Assembly: GCA_947491605.1 (NCBI GenBank)
Contig: CANLJW010000003.1
Span: 1-59,816 of the forward strand
Origin: UBA7398 sp947491605
GTDB lineage: Bacteria; Actinomycetota; Actinomycetes; Nanopelagicales; Nanopelagicaceae
DNA: 59,816 bases
Reading direction: 5' to 3'
Positions 8,546 through 16,986 of this stretch are shown here, piece after piece (positions within the stretch are counted from its first letter, which is position 1; each line of letters begins with the position of its first letter). The notes beneath the pieces were generated by a model, which searched no databases, was not told the origin of the DNA, and was given only the letters and a program-made list of their open reading frames with translations. The translations under genes were made by a program, and so were the position numbers.

Positions 8546-9444
8546 TTAACTCCTCCTAGTGCAATAACTTCACGAGCTAATCGTCGGTATGACGCAGCCC
8601 CGGTAGACGAACTTGCATATGATGTGATTGGTTCACCCGCAACTGTTGTTTCTGGGAAACGAACTGTTCTTGCGATTATGCTGTCAAATATTTTATCTGG
8701 AAAAGCTTCAACGATTCGATCGAGAACTTCACGTGAATGTACGGTTTTCTTATCAAACATGGTTGCCAAAATTCCAAGTAATTGTAGATCAGGATTGGTA
8801 TTCGCTTGAACTTTCTTAATGATGTCAACCAAAAGCGCAACGCCTCGTAGCGCAAAATATTCACATTCGAGCGGAACAATCACAGTATGCGATGCGGTCA
8901 AAGCGTTTACCGTAAGCAAGCCAAGCGATGGTTGGCAGTCAATCAAAATAACATCGTAGTAATCAGTAACTGGAGCCAGAATACGTTTCAAAACTTTCTC
9001 ACGTGCGATTACATTCATCAAGCCACCTTCGGCGCCAGCTAAATCTTCATGGCTTGGAATCATGTCCATTCCTGGTACTGAAGTTTTTAAAAGGTAATCG
9101 TCAATGCGAGTAGAGTCGTCCATCATTAAGTTATAGATAGAACCTTCAATATTACGAGTATTTACATTCAAACCAACTGACAATGAATGTTGTGGATCAA
9201 AATCAATCAAAAGAACCCGGCGCCCTAATTCAGCTAGCGCTGCACCTAAATTAATTGTGGTGGTTGTTTTTCCAACGCCGCCCTTTTGATTAACGACTGA
9301 GATAATTTGTGCCCCGCCATGCTCAGTTAACGGAGTTGGGATTGGGAAAGTTTTGCTGGCGCGATTTAAAACCGAAGCGGTTGTGACTACTTCCTCGTCA
9401 CGATGGCCTTTTGGCACCATTTTCATTGTCGGCTTTGCGCTCAA
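8542..9444 (-). CDS. ParA/Soj-family ATPase (PldP-like)
   Basis: A 300-residue deviant-Walker ATPase. The motif ISVVNQKGGVGKTTTTINLGAAL lies near residues 47-68, followed by VLLIDFDPQHSLSVGL and VILIDCQPSLGLLTVNA. It has a ~45-residue N-terminal extension. Its site between xerD and scpA is where actinobacteria keep a second ParA-like protein (PldP in corynebacteria, Rv1708 in M. tuberculosis), distinct from the parAB pair near the origin. It probably positions DNA or division components on the nucleoid. It is divergent from scpA and, with its small partner, is the only leftward unit left of the dif site. Confidence 0.9.
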   Translation of the reverse strand: MSAKPTMKMVPKGHRDEEVVTTASVLNRASKTFPIPTPLTEHGGAQIISVVNQKGGVGKTTTTINLGAALAELGRRVLLIDFDPQHSLSVGLNVNTRNIEGSIYNLMMDDSTRIDDYLLKTSVPGMDMIPSHEDLAGAEGGLMNVIAREKVLKRILAPVTDYYDVILIDCQPSLGLLTVNALTASHTVIVPLECEYFALRGVALLVDIIKKVQANTNPDLQLLGILATMFDKKTVHSREVLDRIVEAFPDKIFDSIIARTVRFPETTVAGEPITSYASSSTGAASYRRLAREVIALGGVK

Positions 9445-9547
9445 TCGAAAACCTCTCTTTAACCTTTTGTCGTTCTATCAACAATTGGCGACTCTACGGC
9501 GATGGTTAAATCAGGGCAAGTGGGCGGAAATAAAGTACGGTTCTGCC
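9445..9547. promoter_or_regulatory. Divergent promoter region between parA and scpA
   Basis: This 103-bp gap separates the leftward parA unit from the rightward scpA-scpB-rluB unit, so it must hold both promoters unless scpA starts further upstream. I see an AT-rich TTAAAT at ~9506 and TAAAGT at ~9531 as possible -10 elements. No convincing operator is visible. Confidence 0.4.
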
Positions 9548-10456
9548 GTGAGCAATGATTCGGATGCACCCGCGGCGCAATTAGAGCCGACAGCTGGTGC
9601 AACCACCTTTTCAGGTGAAGGTCGGGTAGCCGGATTCTCAGTACATCTCGCTAATTTTGATGGCCCGTTTGACTTATTACTTCAACTGATCTCACGCCAT
9701 CGGATGGACATCAGCGAAGTTGCGCTTGCTTCGGTAACTGATGAATTTATTAGCTATATGCGAGCGCTAGATGGCACCGAAGCAGGCTGGAAATTGGACC
9801 ACGCAACTGAGTTTGTGGTTGTTGCGGCCACCTTGCTTGATCTGAAAGCGGCCCGATTGCTGCCTTCTGGAGAGATCGAAGATGAAGATGATCTAGCCCT
9901 TTTAGAGGCGAGGGACCTGCTCTTTGCCCGATTGCTCCAATATCGCGCCTTCAAAGAAATTGCAGCGATCTTTGCCGTTCGAATTGCCACCGAAGAACGG
10001 GTTTTCGCCCGCGTGGTAGCGATGGAACCAGCATTTGCGGCGTTATTGCCTGAGGTATTAATTGGAGTTGGTGCAGAGCGATTTGCCGCCATAGCGAACC
10101 GAGTTCTTACTCCGAAGACCATCCCCACTTTTTCAGTTGATCACCTACATCTGCCGCTAGTAAGCGTGGCGGCCGAAGCCCTCAAAGTGGTCGATCAACT
10201 GCGGCGCCATAAATCCCAAACTTTTAGGTCTTTGGTTCTAGATGCGGAATCGACTCTCGTTGTAGTGGCTAGGTTTTTAGCGCTATTGGAACTTTATCGA
10301 GAAGGAGTGGTTCGATTCGAACAAGTTATCTCCTTAGGCGAGCTACATATAATATGGATTGGTACCGAATCTGGTGACATTTTAGTTAGTGATGAATTTG
10401 ATCTACTACCTCAAATCGTTGATGGGGAAATTCAGGTTGATGATGAAAATAAATAG
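9548..10456 (+). CDS. scpA: Segregation and condensation protein A
   Basis: Kleisin subunit that bridges SMC heads in the bacterial condensin complex with ScpB. The family hallmark FSVHLANFDGPFDLLLQLISRHRMDISEVAL occurs from about residue 34. The C-terminal winged helix is near 230-300 (ARFLALLELYREGVVRFEQ). The open frame continues upstream into the parA coding region, which is unlikely to be real, so I place the start at GTG 9548 (302 residues). Followed by scpB after 18 bp. Confidence 0.92.
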   Translation: MSNDSDAPAAQLEPTAGATTFSGEGRVAGFSVHLANFDGPFDLLLQLISRHRMDISEVALASVTDEFISYMRALDGTEAGWKLDHATEFVVVAATLLDLKAARLLPSGEIEDEDDLALLEARDLLFARLLQYRAFKEIAAIFAVRIATEERVFARVVAMEPAFAALLPEVLIGVGAERFAAIANRVLTPKTIPTFSVDHLHLPLVSVAAEALKVVDQLRRHKSQTFRSLVLDAESTLVVVARFLALLELYREGVVRFEQVISLGELHIIWIGTESGDILVSDEFDLLPQIVDGEIQVDDENK

Positions 10457-10474
10457 TGAAATCGAAAGGTCGTA

Positions 10475-11032
10475 ATGTTTAATCCAGAAGTTGAACGTTC
10501 TATAGAGGCCATTCTAATGGTGGTCGACGAGCCCCTTTCTGAGGTAGTTCTCGCGCAGATTATCGAAACCCCAACTGATCAAATTCTGGAGTCGCTACAC
10601 AATTTGCAGAACCGATATGAGAGTGATTTCCGTGGTTTCCAGCTTCGCCAGGTATCAGGGGGATGGCGTTTTTATAGCCATCCCGATCTTGCCCCTTTGG
10701 TAGAGAAATTCGTACTTGATGGTCAACAAGCAAAATTGACGCAAGCCGCGCTGGAAACACTTGCGGTGATTGCCTATCGACAACCCATCTCCCGAGCACG
10801 GGTATCTGCAATCCGTGGCGTAAACGTAGAAGCTGTAATGAAAACTTTGGTTACTCGAGGTTTGGTTGAAGAGAGCGGGGTAGAACATGAAACCGGCGCA
10901 ATCTTGTATAGCACCACATCTTTCTTCTTGGAACGGTTAGGGCTAAATGCTGTATCAGATCTTCCCGCACTTGCTCCGTTCTTACCAGATATCGATGGGC
11001 TCGATGAGGTGATTGCTTCACTTACCGACTAG
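10475..11032 (+). CDS. scpB: Segregation and condensation protein B
   Basis: A 185-residue double winged-helix protein that works as a dimer with ScpA in the SMC complex. Recognised by EAILMVVDEPLSEVVLAQI at the N-terminus, the core LTQAALETLAVIAYRQPISRARVSAIRGVNVEAVMKTL (~90-128) and the second winged helix ending near LERLGL. Length is typical. It lies between scpA and rluB as in most Gram-positive bacteria. Confidence 0.96.
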   Translation: MFNPEVERSIEAILMVVDEPLSEVVLAQIIETPTDQILESLHNLQNRYESDFRGFQLRQVSGGWRFYSHPDLAPLVEKFVLDGQQAKLTQAALETLAVIAYRQPISRARVSAIRGVNVEAVMKTLVTRGLVEESGVEHETGAILYSTTSFFLERLGLNAVSDLPALAPFLPDIDGLDEVIASLTD

Positions 11033-11041
11033 AATCGGGCA

Positions 11042-11764
11042 ATGTCTTTGATCCGATTACAAAAAGTTTTGGCTGATGCCGGTGTAGCTAGTCGTCGTGC
11101 GTCCGAAGAATTGATACTTGATGGCCGAGTGAGCGTCGATGGGCGAGTTATTCGCGAACTCGGAACGAAAATTGACCCGATAAACTCTCTTGTTCAAGTA
11201 GATGGTGAGGCAATAGCACGCGTAACTACCAAGTCTTATATTGCATTTAATAAACCAGTTGGTGTTTTGTCCACCATGTCAGACCCCGAAGGTCGACCTT
11301 CCTTAAACGATTTTTTCGGCGGTAGAAACGAACGACTTTTTCACGTTGGTAGATTAGATAAGGAAAGTGAAGGGTTGCTCCTATTAACAAACGATGGCGA
11401 ACTAACTCACCACAGCACCCATCCATCTTTTGGGGTAGAAAAAACATATTTTGTGGAAATTTTCGCGCCAATTACAAAAGAGCAGATTACGGAATTAAGG
11501 AGCGGAGTTAGATTGGAAGATGGGCTGGCTAGACCGTTGAAGGTGGAAGCGATCCCGGGCCAAAATTGGGCACGAGTGGTGATCCATGAAGGACGAAACC
11601 AGATAGTTCGAAGGATGTTTGATGAGCTTGGGCAACCGGTTCGGCGACTTGTGCGATTAGCGTTTGGACCGATAATTTTAGGTGAGCTTCCGGTTGGGAA
11701 ATGGCGGGAGTTAAATGTGGCCGAAGTGCTTAGTTTACAAAAGGTTATATCTACAAAACAGTAA
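11042..11764 (+). CDS. rluB: 23S rRNA pseudouridine synthase, RluB/RsuA family
   Basis: A 240-residue pseudouridine synthase. It has an N-terminal S4 domain (RLQKVLADAGVASRRASEELI), then the catalytic motif GRLDKESEGLLLLTNDGE with the nucleophilic Asp near residue 104, and HEGRNQIVRRMFDELG near 180-195. RluB modifies U2605 in helix 89 of 23S rRNA in E. coli. The closely spaced scpA-scpB-rluB order is widespread. RluB rather than RsuA is inferred from this context. Confidence 0.9.
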   Translation: MSLIRLQKVLADAGVASRRASEELILDGRVSVDGRVIRELGTKIDPINSLVQVDGEAIARVTTKSYIAFNKPVGVLSTMSDPEGRPSLNDFFGGRNERLFHVGRLDKESEGLLLLTNDGELTHHSTHPSFGVEKTYFVEIFAPITKEQITELRSGVRLEDGLARPLKVEAIPGQNWARVVIHEGRNQIVRRMFDELGQPVRRLVRLAFGPIILGELPVGKWRELNVAEVLSLQKVISTKQ

Positions 11765-11795
11765 GTCTTTTTTACCAATTAACGATTTATAAATA

Positions 11796-11877
11796 TATCG
11801 GTATTTCAAACCGTTATCAATATCGATATATTAACAATACAAGCGCATTTTTGAGACACAATACCGATATATCGATA
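11796..11877. promoter_or_regulatory. Cluster of four TATCGRTA octamers in an AT-rich gap
   Basis: The 243-bp gap between rluB and aroH has no gene and is far more AT-rich than its surroundings. Octamers of the form TATCGRTA lie at 11796-11803, 11821-11828, 11862-11869 (inverted) and 11870-11877; the last two abut. The outer pair extends to a perfect 13-bp inverted repeat (11793-11805 with 11860-11872). Such a cluster looks like a multi-site operator or binding array of a dimeric DNA-binding protein. The bound protein is unknown; the aroH-tyrA-cmk/der promoter probably lies downstream (11900-12000). Confidence 0.55.
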
Positions 11878-12007
11878 ATTTAAGAGTATGGTCGTAAAGA
11901 TAAAGTAAGATTAATCAGACCGTAAATATTTATTTATTTATAAATATATAAAACCATAATAATTTCCAGGACAAACTTAGAGGGATGTATAACGGGTACC
12001 ATTGACC

Positions 12008-12370
12008 ATGGAGATTCGAGCGATTCGGGGCGCGGTACAAATAACCGAGGATTCAACGGAATCGATGCGCCTTGGGGTTCAAGAATTAATCCGCAATATC
12101 CTCTCCGAAAATGAACTTAAGATTGATGATCTAATCTCTATTTTCTTCACCGCCACCCCTGATTTAGTGAGTGATTTTCCAGCAGCCAGCGCCCGAGGTC
12201 TTGGCTTAGAAGCAATTCCGTTAATTTGCGCGGTTGAGATTGCGGTTCCGGGGGCGTTACCGAGGACGATTAGAGCCATGGTGCACTGCCGCAGCCCTTT
12301 AGGTCACCGGGAAATTAAACACATCTATCTTGGCGGCGCAGCTGCGCTCCGACAAGATTTAGCCCAATAA
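12008..12370 (+). CDS. aroH: Chorismate mutase, AroH type
   Basis: A 120-residue trimeric chorismate mutase that converts chorismate to prephenate for tyrosine and phenylalanine synthesis. Active-site features of the AroH fold are visible: Arg in IRAIRGAVQI, Cys-x2-Glu in LICAVEIAVPGALPRTIRAMVH (Arg at the end), and the Tyr of HIYLGGAAALRQDL. ATG 12008 gives the usual N-terminus MEIRAIRG; TTG 12002 is an in-frame alternative. It precedes tyrA by 15 bp, so the two pathway steps are co-transcribed. Confidence 0.93.
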   Translation: MEIRAIRGAVQITEDSTESMRLGVQELIRNILSENELKIDDLISIFFTATPDLVSDFPAASARGLGLEAIPLICAVEIAVPGALPRTIRAMVHCRSPLGHREIKHIYLGGAAALRQDLAQ

Positions 12371-12385
12371 CCAAAGAATCTTCTC

Positions 12386-13453
12386 ATGAGTAAATTGCCG
12401 CGGATAAAAATTCAAGGTTCGGGTTTAATCGGTACCTCGTGCGCCCTAGCTTTGCAGCAACGCGGGTACGAGGTGGCTATTTTCGATGAGAATCCCGCGG
12501 CCCAAGTTCTCGCGAGTGATTTGATCAATAGCCAAGCACCTAGTGAAGATCTCCTATATGACCTCGTACTGATCGCAGTTCCAGTATCGCAAACGCTATC
12601 GGTGTTGAAAGCCGAATATTCTCTAAACCCTAACTCGATATTCTTCGATGTGGGGAGTACAAAGAATGAACTTCAGGTGGAAGTTGAAGCATTATCGGAT
12701 ATAAAAATGCGATTTCTCGGAACCCACCCAATCGCGGGGCGAGAAGTCAGTGGCGCGTTAGGTGCCCGAGCTGATCTCTTCGACGGCAGGGCCTGGATCA
12801 TTACACCTACTCCGCATACCTTGCCACTAGCAATCTCAATGGCGACCGAAATTATAGAAGCCTGTGGTGCGACGGTCTATTCAATGTCGCCAAGCGAACA
12901 TGATGAGCTTTTAGCTCAGATTTCGCACCTACCGCAATTGGTTAGCTCGATGTTGGCCGGGGAGTTGTTAACTCTTTCGGAAGCGAAGTTGAGTTTGGCT
13001 GGCCAAGGTTTAAGGGATACGACTCGATTAGCTGATTCAAGCGTCGCGATTTGGCTCGATATTTTGGATAGTAATCGTGAATTAATTATTTCAAAATTGG
13101 AGTCTTTCACCTCGAGAATCATTCAATTACGCGATGCTTTAGTTGCTCGAAATAGTAATCAAATTGCTGCGCTATTTAAAGATGGTAATTCCGGTAGGTC
13201 TCGAATTTCTGGAAAGCACGGAACCCGCCCGCGAAGTTATTCCTATCTATCAGTTGTGATTCCAGATAAACCAGGACAGTTAGGTGCGCTGTTTTTGGAA
13301 TGCGCTACCGCGGAAGTGAACGTTGAAGATCTAGCGCTTGAACATTCGCCCGGTCAATTTACTGGTTTAATAACTTTAGCGCTTTCGGAGAGCGATGCGA
13401 TTAAGTTAGAAAAACATTTGCGAGCAAATAATTGGAAGGTACATACAACGTGA
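12386..13453 (+). CDS. tyrA: Prephenate dehydrogenase with C-terminal ACT domain
   Basis: A 355-residue NAD(P)-dependent enzyme that turns prephenate into 4-hydroxyphenylpyruvate on the way to tyrosine. The Rossmann start is IKIQGSGLIGTSCALALQQRGYEV. The catalytic segment GTHPIAGREVSGALGA lies near 112-127, and ISHLPQLVSS near 178. Residues ~283-350 (YLSVVIPDKPGQLGALFLE) form an ACT domain, the usual site of tyrosine feedback. Its stop overlaps the next start in GTGA. Confidence 0.94.
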   Translation: MSKLPRIKIQGSGLIGTSCALALQQRGYEVAIFDENPAAQVLASDLINSQAPSEDLLYDLVLIAVPVSQTLSVLKAEYSLNPNSIFFDVGSTKNELQVEVEALSDIKMRFLGTHPIAGREVSGALGARADLFDGRAWIITPTPHTLPLAISMATEIIEACGATVYSMSPSEHDELLAQISHLPQLVSSMLAGELLTLSEAKLSLAGQGLRDTTRLADSSVAIWLDILDSNRELIISKLESFTSRIIQLRDALVARNSNQIAALFKDGNSGRSRISGKHGTRPRSYSYLSVVIPDKPGQLGALFLECATAEVNVEDLALEHSPGQFTGLITLALSESDAIKLEKHLRANNWKVHTT

Positions 13454-15432
13454 AACCGATAGTGCTTGCGATTGATGGTCCAAGCGGAGCCGGTAAATCG
13501 AGCACTTCCAAAGCGCTAGCAATCAGAGCCGGTTGGTCATATTTGGATACTGGAGCACTTTATCGCGCGGTGACATGGTTGGCGCTGGAAAAAAATGTGC
13601 AGCAAGAACATGAATTGGTAAATCTTTTGACTGAGGTATCGATTGTGTTTCGAACCAACCCACAATCACCAGAAGTTATATGTGGTGGTGTCGAAATTAC
13701 AAACGCGATTCGCGATCCACGGATTACTGAACGCGTTTCCGAATTCAGCGCAATGCCAGCAATTCGTAAACTTCTTTTAGAATTGCAACGAAGAATAATA
13801 GATACTGCAAAAGTTGGAATAGTTGTTGAAGGTCGAGATATCGGCACTGTAGTTGCGCCGAACGCCGAATTGAAGATTTATCTACATGCAGATATTGCGG
13901 CGAGAGCGCAACGACGAGAACGAGAATTGATTGAAAGCAATATGGTTAAGAAAGTCGGCAGTACCGAAGACGTCGCCGCGGCCTTAGAATCCCGTGATTT
14001 TGTGGACTCAAATCGAAAAATATCGCCGTTAATGCAATCCAGCGAAGCGTTTGATTTGGATTCAACAAATTTGAATTTAACTGAAACAGTAGAGAAAATC
14101 TGGAAGTTGCTCCAAGATCGCAATTTACTTGGGTTGCCAGTGGTAGCCGTTATCGGTCGACCAAATGTTGGTAAATCAACACTGATCAATAGATTTATTG
14201 GAAGCCGTGAAGCAATTATTGAAGATAACCCAGGCGTTACTCGGGATCGAGTTTCGTATGAAGCTGAATGGAATGGTCGACGGTTTGTAATTACCGATAC
14301 CGGTGGTTGGGAAGCAACTCCGGAAGGCATCGCGGTAAAGATAACTGCGGCAGCCGAAGATGCAATTGCTCAATGCGATATGGTGATTTTTGTTGTGGAT
14401 GGACAAGTTGGCGCGGTGGATGACGATGATGCATTAGTTACCGTGCTGCGCAAAAGCAAAAAGAAAGTTATGTTAGTTGCAAATAAGATCGACAATGAAA
14501 AAGATGAAGCGTATGCGTATGGTTTATGGAATCTTGGATTAGGAGAACCACACTTTGTATCTGCGCTACATGGACGTGGTAGCGGCGATCTTTTAGATAT
14601 TTTAGTTTCAGAATTGCCAGAAGTTGGTCAGAGTCAAATCGATGACGGGTATCGTCGTGTTGCAATCGTTGGTCGCCCAAATGTTGGTAAATCCTCGTTA
14701 CTTAATGCGTTAGCAGGTTCGCAACGTGCGCTAGTTGATGATGCCGAAGGCACAACCCGTGATCCGATTGATGAGTTAATTCAATTAGGTGATCGAACTT
14801 GGCGTTTTATTGACACTGCGGGACTGCGCCGAAGAGCGCATCAAGCTTCTGGAACTGATTATTATGCGATGCTTCGAACAGAGCGAGCTATTGATAACGC
14901 CGAAATCGTTGTGATGATGATTGACGCCTCAGTGCAGATCACCGAACAGGATTTGCGAATCATTACGATGGTCGAACAATCCGGGAAAGCGCTGGTTATA
15001 GGTATGAATAAATGGGATTTAGTAGATGAAGATCGACGCGTGGTTTTAGATAAAGAGATTGATCGAAATTTTGACCAAGTTGAATGGGCGGAGCGAGTAA
15101 ATCTCGCCGCGAAAACCGGGTGGCATAAAGATCGACTACCAATAGCTTTGGAGCGTGCGCTAGAAAGTTGGGAGAAGCGAATCCCGACTGCAAAGTTGAA
15201 TGCATTTTTAGGCACGATGGTCGGCGCCACCCCGCCACCGGTCCGAGGCGGCAAGCAACCGAAGATTCTTTTCGCTACCCAGGCCGGAATCCAACCACCG
15301 AAATTCGTGGTTTTTGCCACCGATTTCTTGGAAGCGTCCTACCGTCGCTTCATCGAGCGAAGATTGCGGGAGGAATTTGGGTTCCCGGGCACGCCAGTTC
15401 AAGTGGCAGTTCGAGTTAGAGACCGTGAGTAA
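13450..15432 (+). CDS. cmk-der: Fused cytidylate kinase / GTPase Der
   Basis: One 660-residue frame encodes two normally separate enzymes. Residues 1-~220 are CMP/dCMP kinase (P-loop DGPSGAGKSSTSKALA, VEGRDIGTVVAPNAELKIYL, arginine-rich lid). Residues ~228-660 are the ribosome-assembly GTPase Der, with G1 motifs GRPNVGKSTLINRF and GRPNVGKSSLLNAL, DTGGW and DTAGL, NKID and NKWD, and a C-terminal KH-like domain. GTG 13450 is chosen because GGAAGG lies 10 nt upstream and the codon overlaps the tyrA stop (GTGA). I recall the same fusion from bifidobacteria and some other actinobacteria. No frameshift is seen at the junction. Confidence 0.95.
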   Translation: MKPIVLAIDGPSGAGKSSTSKALAIRAGWSYLDTGALYRAVTWLALEKNVQQEHELVNLLTEVSIVFRTNPQSPEVICGGVEITNAIRDPRITERVSEFSAMPAIRKLLLELQRRIIDTAKVGIVVEGRDIGTVVAPNAELKIYLHADIAARAQRRERELIESNMVKKVGSTEDVAAALESRDFVDSNRKISPLMQSSEAFDLDSTNLNLTETVEKIWKLLQDRNLLGLPVVAVIGRPNVGKSTLINRFIGSREAIIEDNPGVTRDRVSYEAEWNGRRFVITDTGGWEATPEGIAVKITAAAEDAIAQCDMVIFVVDGQVGAVDDDDALVTVLRKSKKKVMLVANKIDNEKDEAYAYGLWNLGLGEPHFVSALHGRGSGDLLDILVSELPEVGQSQIDDGYRRVAIVGRPNVGKSSLLNALAGSQRALVDDAEGTTRDPIDELIQLGDRTWRFIDTAGLRRRAHQASGTDYYAMLRTERAIDNAEIVVMMIDASVQITEQDLRIITMVEQSGKALVIGMNKWDLVDEDRRVVLDKEIDRNFDQVEWAERVNLAAKTGWHKDRLPIALERALESWEKRIPTAKLNAFLGTMVGATPPPVRGGKQPKILFATQAGIQPPKFVVFATDFLEASYRRFIERRLREEFGFPGTPVQVAVRVRDRE

Positions 15433-15441
15433 ATTAGAAGC

Positions 15442-16014
15442 ATGGGCAAACGCGAGAATTTAACTATCCCCAATTTGCTCTCGGTAATTCGAGGTTTAGG
15501 AATTCCACTTTTTCTCTGGCTAATTTTTGTACGTGATCAACCCGTGTGGGGAATTGTAGTTTTGGCTCTCGCTGGTGTAACGGATTATCTTGATGGAAAA
15601 ATCGCACGCGCTTGGAATCAAGAAAGCCGGTTAGGGGAGTTGCTCGATCCAGCCGTGGACCGACTTTATATTGTCGCTACATTAATTACGCTCTATCTGA
15701 AAGCTGCGATTCCACTTTGGATGCTGGTAATTCTTTTCGGTCGAGACCTTTATCTTGGATTACTCTTACTTGGATTGCGTCGTTACGGTGTTGGGCCATT
15801 CAAAGTGACTTATTTAGGAAAGGCAGCGACCTTTAATTTACTTTACGCCTTTCCAATTCTACTTTTAATCAAAGAAAGTGCTGGCGTAATTTCAGATGTA
15901 GCTTTCATTTTTGGCTGGAGCTTCTCGGCGTGGGGGATCGCGTTATATCTCTTGACCGCTATCCAATATTCAATTAGCGGAGTCAAGTCGGCTTTAATTG
16001 TACGGAAGGGGTAG
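15442..16014 (+). CDS. CDP-alcohol phosphatidyltransferase (PgsA-like)
   Basis: A 190-residue integral membrane enzyme of phospholipid synthesis. The CDP-alcohol transferase signature D-x2-DG-x2-AR-x8-G-x3-D-x3-D is intact in DYLDGKIARAWNQE followed by GELLDPAVDRL (about residues 48-75). About five membrane segments are visible. It transfers a phosphatidyl group from CDP-diacylglycerol to an alcohol such as glycerol phosphate. Position directly before the gcvH-garA-merR block matches M. tuberculosis pgsA2 (Rv1822). The acceptor cannot be decided from sequence. Confidence 0.85.
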   Translation: MGKRENLTIPNLLSVIRGLGIPLFLWLIFVRDQPVWGIVVLALAGVTDYLDGKIARAWNQESRLGELLDPAVDRLYIVATLITLYLKAAIPLWMLVILFGRDLYLGLLLLGLRRYGVGPFKVTYLGKAATFNLLYAFPILLLIKESAGVISDVAFIFGWSFSAWGIALYLLTAIQYSISGVKSALIVRKG

Positions 16015-16023
16015 TATCCCGCC

Positions 16024-16410
16024 ATGTCTTTGATACCTGACCAGTTACGATATACAAAAGAACACGAATGGGTCGCCGCAACCGATAGCGCGGGTATTTT
16101 CAGAATGGGTATTACCGATTTTGCGCAGAGCGCCTTGGGTGACATTGTTTACATTCAAATGCCAAAGACGGGCGAAGAAGTTACAGCCGATAAAATTTGT
16201 GGCGAGGTCGAATCTACAAAAAGTGTCTCAGAAATCTATGCGCCGGTCACTGGCAAGATTGCCTTTGTCAATGATTTACTTAATAAAAATCCAGAATTAA
16301 TCAATAGCGACTGTTATGGCCAAGGTTGGATTGCTGAGATCGAAGTAGTCGACATCTCCGTTATAGAAAAGTTACTTTCAGCGCAGCAGTACCAAGCACT
16401 TACGGCTTGA
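16024..16410 (+). CDS. gcvH: Glycine cleavage system H protein
   Basis: A 128-residue lipoyl carrier that shuttles the aminomethyl group between the P, T and L proteins. The lipoylated Lys lies in CGEVESTKSVSEIYAPVTGKI (near residue 64). N-terminal LRYTKEHEWV is typical. It is separated from gcvP by four regulatory genes (garA, merR, DUF151, merR), and gcvT is not in the window. Confidence 0.97.
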   Translation: MSLIPDQLRYTKEHEWVAATDSAGIFRMGITDFAQSALGDIVYIQMPKTGEEVTADKICGEVESTKSVSEIYAPVTGKIAFVNDLLNKNPELINSDCYGQGWIAEIEVVDISVIEKLLSAQQYQALTA

Positions 16411-16434
16411 CCTAGTCGCTTACTCTGAATAGTG

Positions 16435-16455
16435 TCAGCCTCAACAACAGGCTGA
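16435..16455 (+). other. Hairpin between gcvH and garA
   Basis: TCAGCCT at 16435-16441 pairs with AGGCTGA at 16449-16455 across a 7-nt loop. A T5 run follows 10 nt later (16466-16470), too far for a classical terminator. It could be a weak terminator or mRNA-processing site that separates gcvH from the regulator genes. Confidence 0.4.
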
Positions 16456-16504
16456 GGAATCTCGGTTTTTGAGACGGAAATTTCAGAGGAGATCGGAGGA
16501 TTGA

Positions 16505-16966
16505 GTGAGTGTTACTGCCGAAGATCCTAAACACGATTTAACTTCAACAATTAATCTCTCATCCTTAAAAGCGCTTTCGCCACATGTCACCGCGATTATG
16601 GATTCGTTGTCGGAAGAAGAGCGTTCGGTCTTAGCTAAATTGCCGCTGGGCTCGGCAATGCTCTTAGTAGTTACTGGTCCAGCACGTGGTTCGCGATTTC
16701 TTTTAAATATTGGGAGTACTCGGATAGGTCGTTCCCCAGATGCCGATATATTTCTAGATGATGTAACGGTCTCTCGATCGCATGCGGTTGTTGAACACTC
16801 AGTAGGCAGCAATTATTTGGTAAAAGATGTTGGCAGTTTAAATGGCACATACGTTGATGGCGTCGTCACAAACGAGAAAGTTCTATCAAACGGAAGTGAA
16901 TTACACATAGGCAAGTACAAGTTAGTTTTTTTTATTAACGATAAAAATCTTTTCGCCAAACCATAG
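16505..16966 (+). CDS. garA: FHA-domain regulator, GarA/OdhI-like
   Basis: A 153-residue protein with one FHA phosphothreonine-binding domain at ~50-150 (LVVTGPARGSRFLLNIGSTRIGRSPDADIFLD, VSRSHAVVE, DVGSLNGTYVDG). GarA and OdhI bind and inhibit 2-oxoglutarate dehydrogenase/decarboxylase and glutamate dehydrogenase until phosphorylated by Ser/Thr kinases. The gcvH-garA-merR order is that of Rv1826-1828. The kinase target motif ETTSVFR is not present; the N-terminus has DLTSTINLSS instead. Start is GTG 16505 with GGAGG at 16495-16499. Confidence 0.9.
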   Translation: MSVTAEDPKHDLTSTINLSSLKALSPHVTAIMDSLSEEERSVLAKLPLGSAMLLVVTGPARGSRFLLNIGSTRIGRSPDADIFLDDVTVSRSHAVVEHSVGSNYLVKDVGSLNGTYVDGVVTNEKVLSNGSELHIGKYKLVFFINDKNLFAKP

Positions 16967-16986
16967 AAAAAATAGGGGAGTAAGAA

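Noticed and set aside
8336..8809. Rightward 157-codon frame
   Set aside because: It spans the coupled parA/RHH genes in antisense and has no recognisable motif.
9353..9547. Longer N-terminus for scpA
   Set aside because: It would overlap the parA start by about 90 bp and adds residues not found in ScpA proteins.
13450..15432. cmk-der fusion as a frameshift or assembly error
   Set aside because: Both enzymes are complete, in one frame with no disturbed codon use at the junction, and similar fusions are known.
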